This document shows, in pieces, positions 41,789-49,533 of a stretch of 64,000 nt of DNA; position 1 is the first letter of the stretch; each line of letters starts with the position of its first letter. The translations under genes were made by a program, and so were the position numbers. The stretch is from the NCBI GenBank assembly GCA_029167225.1, contig JARFNK010000022.1:1-64000 (forward strand), in the 5' to 3' direction. The notes below the pieces were generated by a model. That model was not told the DNA's origin. It ran no database searches and was given only the letters and a program-made list of their open reading frames with translations. The stretch is from Sphingobium arseniciresistens. GTDB taxonomy: Bacteria > Pseudomonadota > Alphaproteobacteria > Sphingomonadales > Sphingomonadaceae.

Positions 41789-42909
41789 GCTAGCGCCTGC
41801 AGCCGCGACCGCAGACGCTCGAAGAAGCGGGGGCGCATGAAATAGCTGGTATGGGCGTCAATCACGCCCGCCATCGAACTGAACATGAAATCCTCGACGC
41901 CTTCGAATATCCCTTGGCAGCGGAAGCTCAGGACATCGACCGGGTCATAGACATTCCACCAATTCGCAACCGACGCCGGCTTTTCTGCCAGCGGATGATC
42001 AAGCGACGGAATCGACTCATCGCTTGCTGCAAACAGCTTGAGTTCCTCGAAGAAACCCGGTTGCGAGCCCACGGTCAGCAGAACGTCGATGCTGAAACCC
42101 GGCGGTAATCCAGCACCAGCGGGATCGGTCAGGAGATCGTACAGGATGACCCCGCCAAGGCTATGGCCTACAACAACCAGCGGCTCAGCCTTCGCGGTTG
42201 CATCGGTGCGTGCTGCGAGCAACTCCGTTACCACCCGCTGACGAATATCAGTCCGTGCAGCGCCGGCGCGCAGATAAACGAACACGTCGCCGACGAACCT
42301 GGCAACCGCCGGGTTAAGCTTGTCACGGGTAAGGCCGACAACGCCCGACGAAACCAGATTCCTGCCGCGATCCAGAACGGTGCCGGCGGCTGCCTTCAGG
42401 CGATCAAGCAGGCCGTAGGCGGCAGGAGTTTCGCGTTGGAGGCGCTCTCGCAAGGCGTCGATGAATGCCGCGTCGGTCATGTCGGGCTTGATCCAAGCCG
42501 GGGCGGGATTGACCTCGGCGTAGGCGGCGGCGGCCTGCATTTCAGAAAATTCCTCAGGATCAAGCTGCCGATTCTGCGTCGCTGCGGTCTCGATGAGCAC
42601 CGTGTAGAGCGTGTCCACTGCAGCAGGGAAATCCACGGCCGCAATCTCTGAGATCGACACACCGCCAGTTGCGCCGACTGACGCACTGCCTCCGGCGAGG
42701 CTGAATGGCGTGGGCACGTCACCGCTGCGCGGCAGGCATTGCTCCCCAAAAGCGAAGGCAGCGCCGAGATCCCCCCAGAACGGATTGCGGATGCCCGCCT
42801 CTGCTCCGATCGCAAGTTTGCGGAACCGCTCATCTCGAAGCTGAATTTCGGCTGTATATGCTGGAGTCTGCCTTGTAGCGACGCCGTGCACAAACACCAA
42901 TTGAGTCAT
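41785..42909 (-). CDS. Alpha/beta hydrolase (lipase-like) in gasdermin operon
   Basis: The 374-residue protein starts MTQLVFVHGVATRQTPAY and has the nucleophile elbow GHSLGG with Ser250. An Asp candidate is in VYDPVDVLSFRC and a His in DAHTSYF. A long insertion between strands (residues 60-240) forms a possible lid. No signal peptide is visible, so it is probably cytosolic. Lipase- or esterase-like enzymes occur in several abortive-infection systems; here it may act on phospholipid or regulate the caspase. It lies 27 nt behind the gasdermin-like gene. Confidence 0.82.
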   Translation of the reverse strand: MTQLVFVHGVATRQTPAYTAEIQLRDERFRKLAIGAEAGIRNPFWGDLGAAFAFGEQCLPRSGDVPTPFSLAGGSASVGATGGVSISEIAAVDFPAAVDTLYTVLIETAATQNRQLDPEEFSEMQAAAAYAEVNPAPAWIKPDMTDAAFIDALRERLQRETPAAYGLLDRLKAAAGTVLDRGRNLVSSGVVGLTRDKLNPAVARFVGDVFVYLRAGAARTDIRQRVVTELLAARTDATAKAEPLVVVGHSLGGVILYDLLTDPAGAGLPPGFSIDVLLTVGSQPGFFEELKLFAASDESIPSLDHPLAEKPASVANWWNVYDPVDVLSFRCQGIFEGVEDFMFSSMAGVIDAHTSYFMRPRFFERLRSRLQALA

Positions 42910-42936
42910 TTTCTGGCTATCCCGCTTCTTGCTTAA

Positions 42937-43776
42937 TCAGGCGAATAGTTCACCCTCGCCAAGCTCCGCTGGATCGACCGTCTTGAGTTCTGCAAGCGCG
43001 CCTTCAAAATCAGCGAACACGACACCTTGCCCCGCACCGACGCCGAAGCTGACCGTACCCGCTTTTACCGGGCGGAAAACGAGATCAAACTCTCCATCGT
43101 CACCCCGGTCGCCGGCGGAAAGCTCGATCGCCACGAAACCGAAGGCCAGATTCTTATCGCCTTCGTATGTGACGGTCGTGGTCGTCTCTGTGTCCTTGCC
43201 AACCGATAGCGAGCCACCGACCAACTCCTTGATCACGGGCACCTCAAGTTTGATGCTGCTATTATCGCGATTGTAAGCCGTGACACCCAGCTTCTTCGAA
43301 GCCACAATCTCTGTGAGTATGTAAAGGCGCCCCTTACCGAACAGATACTTCTTCAAGATCGGGTGATCCCACCGCACCTTGGACGCCTCTAGGTAGTCGC
43401 CGATCTCGATCGTATTGGCTCGGTGGCGCGTCACCCCGGTGTAGCTGAACTCGACTTTGCTGGCGCGCTCATAGGCCGCTTTCACGCCTAGATTACCGCC
43501 CATGGCGCCAATGATGTTGCCGAGTATATCGAGGCCAAGCTCGATAGGCAGCTTACTGCTCTTCTGGCCGTTAATGTTGGCGGCTTCGCCCGACGTAATC
43601 TGCGGAAGGTTGCCACCTTGTTCTTCGGCAAGCTGGCTCAGAGTCCCAATAATTCCGCGAGCACCCTTATATTCGCCGAGCAGGGCCAGAGGCGCCAAAT
43701 CTTCGAGAGGATGCAGTATTACGTTTAGATTCAACGATTTGAGGTAGTTAACCGAACGGTCTGAACAAACTCCCAT
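42937..43776 (-). CDS. Putative bacterial gasdermin (bGSDM)
   Basis: The 279-residue protein begins MGVCSDRSVNYLKSLNLNV and continues ILHPLEDLAPLALLGE. Bacterial gasdermins share this N-terminus, with a Cys at position 3-4 that is lipidated, a YLK helix and a following PL motif. Length (about 260-280) fits. The body alternates strands and amphipathic segments (VEFSYTGV, ETTTTVTYEGDKNLAFGFVAIEL in parts), suitable for membrane hairpins. The last 20-25 residues (FEGALAELKTVDPAELGEGELFA, in parts) could be the inhibitory tail. AGGGGGG lies 5 nt before the ATG. It is first in an operon with a caspase. Confidence 0.77.
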   Translation of the reverse strand: MGVCSDRSVNYLKSLNLNVILHPLEDLAPLALLGEYKGARGIIGTLSQLAEEQGGNLPQITSGEAANINGQKSSKLPIELGLDILGNIIGAMGGNLGVKAAYERASKVEFSYTGVTRHRANTIEIGDYLEASKVRWDHPILKKYLFGKGRLYILTEIVASKKLGVTAYNRDNSSIKLEVPVIKELVGGSLSVGKDTETTTTVTYEGDKNLAFGFVAIELSAGDRGDDGEFDLVFRPVKAGTVSFGVGAGQGVVFADFEGALAELKTVDPAELGEGELFA

Positions 43777-44034
43777 CGAAGCCCCCCTACAGTTTATGCC
43801 ATCCGTCGATCAACTGATTTGGAAATGCCCCACAGAACCGATACGGAAGCAATCTGGACGTCTATTCTGCCCTATCATTGAAGACACTTCAGCAGGGAAA
43901 TTTGGCAAAGAATTTTTTTACATCGAGTGGTTCGACGCCGCTGTTTCGCATTTGTTGTCTCTAGCTAGACGCGCGATGATCAGCAGATTCCGCAACGAAT
44001 CATATTATCTCTTTGCTGACTGGAACGTAGCCTG

Positions 44035-44430
44035 ATGAAAACGATGACGCCAACGCCAGACGCCAACGAACCCCTGCGCGCTTTCGTCGCGACGTTGCTC
44101 GACGAAACGCTCACGTCTGAGGACGCGCTCTATGCCGGCCTCGCAGGGGGCCTCCCCGGCCATGAAGCCTTTGGCAGCGACCTCATCGAAAAAGGACGTG
44201 CCGCGTTTCGCAATGCCCGTGGCGGTATTCAGAGAGCCATCTGCCCGCGCCTCCAAGAGCCCTGGGCGCAGGCTCTCATCACCTCGCAGCAAAGCGGAGA
44301 TGCTATCGCGCTCGCTGCGGTAATCGCAAGCATCATCGGTTCGGCAGGAATTGGGCTCAATGCGGCGCTTGCCGCTGTCCTCGTCGTTCGTCTTGGTGCC
44401 CGCAATTTCTGCCCGAACCTACCCGCTTGA
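44035..44430 (+). CDS. Small protein with hydrophobic C-terminal segment
   Basis: The 131-residue protein has an N-terminal helical half (NEPLRAFVATLLDETLTSEDALYAGLAGGLPG in parts) and a strongly hydrophobic C-terminal segment AIALAAVIASIIGSAGIGLNAALAAVLVV in parts, probably one or two membrane helices. It diverges from the gasdermin-like gene with 258 nt between, and its stop overlaps the TTG start of the metalloprotease gene. No family recognised; it may anchor or inhibit its partner. Confidence 0.7.
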   Translation: MKTMTPTPDANEPLRAFVATLLDETLTSEDALYAGLAGGLPGHEAFGSDLIEKGRAAFRNARGGIQRAICPRLQEPWAQALITSQQSGDAIALAAVIASIIGSAGIGLNAALAAVLVVRLGARNFCPNLPA

Positions 44431-45656
44431 TCGACAGAGCATCCATCGAGGCAGCATGGGCTACCATCGCCCATTTGCTCGACCCAGTGCATCAGGACGC
44501 CGAGGCTGATGCCTTGTTACGCAACCCCGAGGCCGAATCTCCGGGGATTGAGGCGGCCATCGTCCATATGGGGCTGGTAGACCGGACGATGGGCGGTGCG
44601 ATCCAGGCGCTCGGGTACGACTTCGCGGCCGACCCCCTGCTCTGGACCCGTGCCAACGAAGCGACGCTTCAAGCCCGATGTCTGCAACAACTCAGCAGCT
44701 GGTGGAAGGTTAATCCGCAGGATGCAGCGTTGCTCCAAGACGTCGTAGTTCGCACAAGCTTCGGCACAAGCTACGGATTCGCTACACCTCAACACATCAT
44801 CGTCGCACCGGTTCATTTCGTCATCGTGCCCTATGTCTACCAGGAGCTGCTGATGCTCTCCGCCCGTGCTTTCGATGAAGCGCTTGGACGCGGCGAGGAC
44901 AAAGCATGGTCCGCGCTTGCAAACTCCGACACTGGCATCGCGCCATCAATGCCGCCAGCGATGCGTCGACTCTTCGCTCGCCTCCTGACCGATCATGCCT
45001 TCCATCCCGCAGAGCCTGGTGACAATCCTACCGATGCGCTCATGGCACGAAGCGAAATCCTGTGTCCCGACGGCAACTCTTACGAGCCCTACACATTGGA
45101 AAGCCATCTTTCCTACTCGGCGCTGGACTATGCACTATCCCACGAGCTCGCGCATCGGGTCCTTCACGCGATCAATCCCGATTTTGCCATCGACCAAGCC
45201 CTAGAGCAGGCGGCCGACCTTATCGGTTTCCGCTTCTTCGCGTGCAGTTGGGGCTGGCGCGACGACATATTCGAAGGCGCGCCGCTCAGTGAGGGAGGTC
45301 GCATCCTGCTCGGCCCTCTGTGGTTCTTTTATTCCGCTTCGATGTTCTTCACCCTGCGCAGCCTCCTTGCTGCGCGCGTGGCCGAGTTTGCACCAGGATC
45401 CGCCCTCGCACGCCGTCTTGCGTTCAAGGGCGAACCACTACTCGCCCTCACCGAGCGCTGGCACCGAGTCAAAGGACTTCTCGCACAATATGCCGAAGTC
45501 GCGGCCGTTTTCGGTGCGCCACTGTCAAAGCTCGACGGAATAATCCTCGACCATCTGACCATAGCGCTATCGGGCTTTACCGATGCACTGCAGGGCTGGG
45601 TGGAAGCAATTCCGGAGGCCGACATCCTGTTCGCCGCCGAACTCCCCGAAATTTGA
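44427..45656 (+). CDS. HExxH zinc metalloprotease
   Basis: The 409-residue protein has the zinc motif HELAH at 239-243 and a third-ligand candidate Glu260 in LEQAAD, the HExxH-x(n)-ExxxD pattern of gluzincins. A hydrophobic stretch near 295-310 (PLWFFYSASMFFTL) follows. The TTG start overlaps the upstream stop (TTGA), giving coupling; the next Met is about 48 residues in. Family unclear. Its position divergent from the gasdermin operon suggests a second protease of the same defence system. Confidence 0.78.
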   Translation: MIDRASIEAAWATIAHLLDPVHQDAEADALLRNPEAESPGIEAAIVHMGLVDRTMGGAIQALGYDFAADPLLWTRANEATLQARCLQQLSSWWKVNPQDAALLQDVVVRTSFGTSYGFATPQHIIVAPVHFVIVPYVYQELLMLSARAFDEALGRGEDKAWSALANSDTGIAPSMPPAMRRLFARLLTDHAFHPAEPGDNPTDALMARSEILCPDGNSYEPYTLESHLSYSALDYALSHELAHRVLHAINPDFAIDQALEQAADLIGFRFFACSWGWRDDIFEGAPLSEGGRILLGPLWFFYSASMFFTLRSLLAARVAEFAPGSALARRLAFKGEPLLALTERWHRVKGLLAQYAEVAAVFGAPLSKLDGIILDHLTIALSGFTDALQGWVEAIPEADILFAAELPEI

Positions 45657-45946
45657 GATACGCCATTTGCCAATCTCGATGCACCACCAGGATTGCCGTG
45701 GTTCGCGGAGATTGCCCCAACATTATTTGGGGCATTTCGTCCCAGCACTTGCCGTGTCGTTCCTTCTTGCCATCGGACGAGCAACGCCTTCCGTTTCGGT
45801 GGCCTTGAGCTCATGCTGCCTTCAGCCAGCCATGTTCATCGCGCCGGATTTCCTCCATTCGAACCCGGAAATCGCCACTTGGAGCCGCGCAAAAAGTTCT
45901 ATAGGACAACGCGAAGGCCGACCATTTTCTTCGGAAAAAAGCACAT

Positions 45947-45975
45947 AAAGCCGAGGTTTTCATAACCTCGGCTTT
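45947..45975 (+). terminator. Rho-independent terminator
   Basis: A perfect 12-bp stem AAAGCCGAGGTT/AACCTCGGCTTT closes a 5-nt loop and is followed by GCTTTTATT. It is 290 nt after the metalloprotease stop and could also act on the opposite strand. Confidence 0.8.
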
Positions 45976-46117
45976 GCTTTTATTGACATGGGTCAGAGGT
46001 TCAGCCGTCCCCTTCATACAAGCGCTGATTTCGATCCGCCCGCGATATTCACGCCCCTTCGCCGCGGCGCCGATCGCCTGCCTTTGCGCACATTGGCCAG
46101 CCTCCGTCCCAACGACA

Positions 46118-46155
46118 AAAGGCGGCCCGGGGGCTGCATCCCCGAACCGCCTTTC
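46118..46155 (-). terminator. Rho-independent terminator of aceA
   Basis: The stem AAAGGCGG/CCGCCTTT encloses an inner CGGGG/CCCCG pairing. On the minus strand it is followed by a T-rich end (TTTTGTCG). It is about 50 nt downstream of the aceA stop. Confidence 0.78.
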
Positions 46156-46204
46156 TCCCCACCCCCGGAGCGCCGACTTATGGCCGGCACTCCGTGAACA
46201 TCGC

Positions 46205-47800
46205 TTATGCCGCGAACTGGTTCATCGTGTTGTGGATGCCGCCTGCCTTCAGCGCGGCCTCGCCAGCGAAATATTCCTTGTGGTCGTCGCCGATGTCGGA
46301 GCCCGACATGTTCTGATGCTTCACGCAGGCAATCCCTTCGCGGATCTCCTTGCGCTGCACGCCCTTGACGTAGCCCAGCATACCTTCCTCGCCAAAATAT
46401 TCCTTGGCGAGATTGTCGGTGCTGAGCGCGGCCGTGTGATAGGTTGGCAGCGTGATCAGGTGATGGAAGATGCCGGCACGCTTCGCCGCGTCACGCTGGA
46501 AGGTGCGGATCTTCTCGTCGGCCTCGTCCGCCAATTCGGTGCCGTCATAATCGACCGACATCAGCTTGGCGCGATCATAGGCAGACACGTCCTTCCCGGC
46601 CTCCGTCCAGGCATCGAACACCTGTTGGCGGAAGTTCAGCGTCCAGTTGAACGAGGGCGAATTGTTGTAGACCAGCTTCGCATTGGGAATGACTTCCCGG
46701 ATGCGATCGACCATGCCCGCGATCTGCTCGATATGCGGCTTCTCGGTCTCGATCCACAGCAGGTCCGCGCCGTTCTGCAGCGAGACGATGCAGTCGAGAA
46801 CGCAGCGGTCCGCGCCAGTGCCCTTGCGGAACTCGAACAGGTTGCTGGGCAGGCGCTTGGGCCGCATCAGCTTGCCGTCGCGGTTCAGGATGACATCGCC
46901 GTTACGCGCGGTCGCCGGATCGATCTCCTCGCAGTCGAGGAAGCTGTTATACTGGTCGCCAATGTCGCCCGGTTCCTTGCTGACCGCGATCTGCTTGGTG
47001 AGGCCTGCGCCCAGCGAGTCGGTGCGGGTGACGATGATGCCGTCCTCGACGCCCAGTTCCAGGAAGGCATAGCGACAGGCCCGGACCTTCGCGAGGAAGT
47101 CCTCATGCGGCACCGTGACCTTGCCGTCCTGATGGCCACACTGCTTCTCGTCGGAAACCTGGTTCTCGATCTGCAGCGCACAGGCGCCGGCCTCGATCAT
47201 CTTCTTGGCGAGCAGATAGGTCGCCTCGGCATTGCCGAAGCCTGCGTCGATATCCGCAATGATCGGAACGACATGCGTCTGATAGTTATCGACCGCATTG
47301 AGCAGCCGCTGCTCCTCGACCTGGTTGCCGGCAGCGCGCGCGGCGTCGATCTCGCGGAACATCATGCCCAGTTCGCGAGCGTCGGCCTGACGCAGGAAGG
47401 TGTAGAGTTCCTCGATCAGCGCGGGGACGCTGGTCTTCTCATGCATCGACTGGTCGGGCAGCGGACCGAACTCGCTGCGCAGCGCCGCGACCATCCAGCC
47501 CGACAGGTACAGGTAGCGCCGCTCGGTGGAGCCGAAATGCTTCTTGATGCTGATCATCTTCTGCTGGCCGATGAAGCCGTGCCAGCAGCCCAGCGACTGG
47601 GTGTAGTTGGCCGGATCGGCATCATAGGCGGCCATGTCGCGGCGCATGATCGCAGCGGTGTAGCGCGCGATGTCGAGGCCGGTCTGAAACCGGTTCTGCA
47701 GCTTCATGCGGGCGACGGACTCGGCGCTGATGCCATCCCATGTGCCGCCATGGCTGCCGATGAGCGCTTTGGTGTGGGTAATATCATCCTGGTACGACAT
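46205..47800 (-). CDS. aceA: Isocitrate lyase
   Basis: The 531-residue enzyme splits isocitrate into succinate and glyoxylate in the glyoxylate shunt. The catalytic Cys motif reads KQCGHQ (KKCGH in the classical form). Other landmarks are IADIDAGFGNAEATYLL, WIETEKPH and NNSPSFNW. The longer length is that of the AceA subfamily common in Sphingomonadales. ATG 47800 (MSYQDD) has GAGGA upstream; the seven-codon longer start is less likely. It diverges from the scfR-type gene, whose product probably controls it. Confidence 0.95.
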   Translation of the reverse strand: MSYQDDITHTKALIGSHGGTWDGISAESVARMKLQNRFQTGLDIARYTAAIMRRDMAAYDADPANYTQSLGCWHGFIGQQKMISIKKHFGSTERRYLYLSGWMVAALRSEFGPLPDQSMHEKTSVPALIEELYTFLRQADARELGMMFREIDAARAAGNQVEEQRLLNAVDNYQTHVVPIIADIDAGFGNAEATYLLAKKMIEAGACALQIENQVSDEKQCGHQDGKVTVPHEDFLAKVRACRYAFLELGVEDGIIVTRTDSLGAGLTKQIAVSKEPGDIGDQYNSFLDCEEIDPATARNGDVILNRDGKLMRPKRLPSNLFEFRKGTGADRCVLDCIVSLQNGADLLWIETEKPHIEQIAGMVDRIREVIPNAKLVYNNSPSFNWTLNFRQQVFDAWTEAGKDVSAYDRAKLMSVDYDGTELADEADEKIRTFQRDAAKRAGIFHHLITLPTYHTAALSTDNLAKEYFGEEGMLGYVKGVQRKEIREGIACVKHQNMSGSDIGDDHKEYFAGEAALKAGGIHNTMNQFAA

Positions 47801-47883
47801 GACGGTAATCCTCAACTGCATGGCAAGTGATGAGCCCGCCTAGCCCGACATTTCATTGCTGTGGATGGCCCGCGAGGTTTACC

Positions 47884-47897
47884 TGTAAAACTTTACA
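47884..47897. promoter_or_regulatory. Palindromic operator in the aceA/scfR gap
   Basis: TGTAAA-AC-TTTACA is a perfect 6-bp inverted repeat with a 2-bp spacer. Further half-sites GTGTAA (near 47909) and TTACAC (near 47937) lie in the same 164-nt divergent promoter region. RamB/ScfR-type regulators bind comparable sites before glyoxylate-shunt genes. Confidence 0.6.
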
Positions 47898-47964
47898 AGC
47901 TATTCGTGTAAGGATGTAAGGGCACGACTTGTCGTGTTACACAAAAATTGCCGGAGGGCTTCCG

Positions 47965-49380
47965 ATGTCGAATGATCGCCCCGTCTATATGGGCCCGCGC
48001 CTCAAACGGCTGCGCCGCGAACTGGGGCTGACGCAGGCCAATATGGCGAGCGACCTCGACATCTCTTCCTCCTATGTCGCGCTGCTGGAGCGCAACCAGC
48101 GCCCGCTGACCGCCGACATGCTGCTGCGCCTCGCCCGCACCTACAAGATGGACATGGCCGACCTCGCGGGAGACGGCGGCGCGGAATATACGGCGCGGCT
48201 TCAGGGGGTACTGAAGGATCCGATGTTCGCTGACATCGACCTGCCCTCGCTGGAGGTCGCGGACGCGGCGACCAACTACCCCGGCATTACCGAGGCGCTG
48301 CTGCGGCTATACACCTCCTATCGCGAGGAGCAATTGGCGCTGGCCGACCGAAGCGCGGAAGCTGGCACGGCCGATGGCGAGGAGGACGCCTCCGATCCTG
48401 TGGCGGAGGCCCGTCGCTTCATCGCCGCGCGCCACAACAGCTTCCCGCTGCTGGACGACAGCGCCGAACGGCTGGCGCAGGAAATCGCCGGGCATGACGG
48501 CATGGTGGGGCATCTCAAGACCCGCCACCGCCTGCGCGTGCGCCGCCTGCCCGCCGATATCATGATGGGCACGGTGCGGCGGCTGGACCGGCATCGCGAG
48601 GAAATCTGGCTCAACGAGACGCTGGACAGCGCCAGCCAGAATTTCCAGCTCGCGCTGCAGATCGTCTATCTGGAAATGCGCGGGGAGATCGACACGCTGC
48701 TGAAGGAAGGCAATTTCGCCAATGTCTCCAGCCAGCGGCTCGCCCGCCGGGCGCTGGGCAGCTATGCCGCCGCCGCGCTCATCATGCCCTATTCCGCCTT
48801 CGCCAAGGCTGTCGAGACGAGACATTATGACGTGGAGGCGCTCGCCCGGCAGTTCGGCACCAGTTTCGAGCAGACCGCGCATCGCCTGACCACCCTGCAG
48901 AAGCCGGGGCAGGAGCGCGTGCCCTTCTTCTTCATCCGCGTCGATCCGGCAGGCAATGTGTCGAAGCGGCTGGACGGCGCCGGCTTTCCCTTCGCGCGGC
49001 ATGGCGGCGCCTGCCCGCTCTGGTCGCTGCACCAGACCTTCCGCACCCCCCGGCAGATCCTGACGCAGTGGCTGGAACTGCCCGACGGCCAGCGCTTCTT
49101 TTCGATCGCGCGCACCGTGACGGCGGGCGGCGGCGTCTATGGTGCGCTGCAGGTCGAGCGCGCCATCGCCCTGTGCTGCGCGGCGGAACATGCAGGCAAG
49201 CTGATCTATACCCAGGGACAGGGCGATGCGCGCAGCCAGCCCGCCACCCCCATCGGCGTCACCTGCCGCCTGTGCCATCGCACCGGCTGCACCGCGCGAT
49301 CGGCGCCGCCCATCGGACGGCAGGTCATGCCGGAGGATTTCCACCGGGTCAGCGCACCGTTCGACTTCGCCGACGGCTGA
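47965..49380 (+). CDS. ScfR/RamB-type XRE regulator with IrrE-like domain
   Basis: The 471-residue regulator has an N-terminal XRE helix-turn-helix (RLKRLRRELGLTQANMASDLDISSSYVALLERNQR in parts). A degenerate ImmA/IrrE-type central domain follows, and a C-terminal region has CRLCHRTGC and CPLW motifs typical of short-chain fatty acyl regulators. It likely activates or represses aceA in response to acetate or acyl-CoA. ATG 47965 follows CGGAGGG; the earlier in-frame ATG at 47929 lies in the operator region. Confidence 0.9.
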   Translation: MSNDRPVYMGPRLKRLRRELGLTQANMASDLDISSSYVALLERNQRPLTADMLLRLARTYKMDMADLAGDGGAEYTARLQGVLKDPMFADIDLPSLEVADAATNYPGITEALLRLYTSYREEQLALADRSAEAGTADGEEDASDPVAEARRFIAARHNSFPLLDDSAERLAQEIAGHDGMVGHLKTRHRLRVRRLPADIMMGTVRRLDRHREEIWLNETLDSASQNFQLALQIVYLEMRGEIDTLLKEGNFANVSSQRLARRALGSYAAAALIMPYSAFAKAVETRHYDVEALARQFGTSFEQTAHRLTTLQKPGQERVPFFFIRVDPAGNVSKRLDGAGFPFARHGGACPLWSLHQTFRTPRQILTQWLELPDGQRFFSIARTVTAGGGVYGALQVERAIALCCAAEHAGKLIYTQGQGDARSQPATPIGVTCRLCHRTGCTARSAPPIGRQVMPEDFHRVSAPFDFADG

Positions 49381-49533
49381 GCCAGGCAGCAAAGCAACCG
49401 ACGCGAAGCGCTGTGATATTTTCACATCGTCACATTCGCGCGTCAATTCGTAACGCAAACGCAATCGCACCGCCGCCAAAGCGTCATGCCTGACAGGCAA
49501 TGGCTCCCCCAACACATTACGGGGAGATCATTC

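Larger units (their letters stand above)
45657..46204. other. Non-coding junction between the defence-like island and aceA
   Basis: No convincing gene is present in these 548 nt. Small open frames on both strands look like shadows or remnants. Two strong hairpins lie at 45947-45975 and 46118-46155. The stretch marks the border between accessory DNA and the conserved chromosome; no tRNA gene is seen here. Confidence 0.6.

Noticed and set aside
45974-47830. 618-codon open frame antisense to aceA
   Set aside because: Shadow of the isocitrate lyase gene, with no protein-like motifs.
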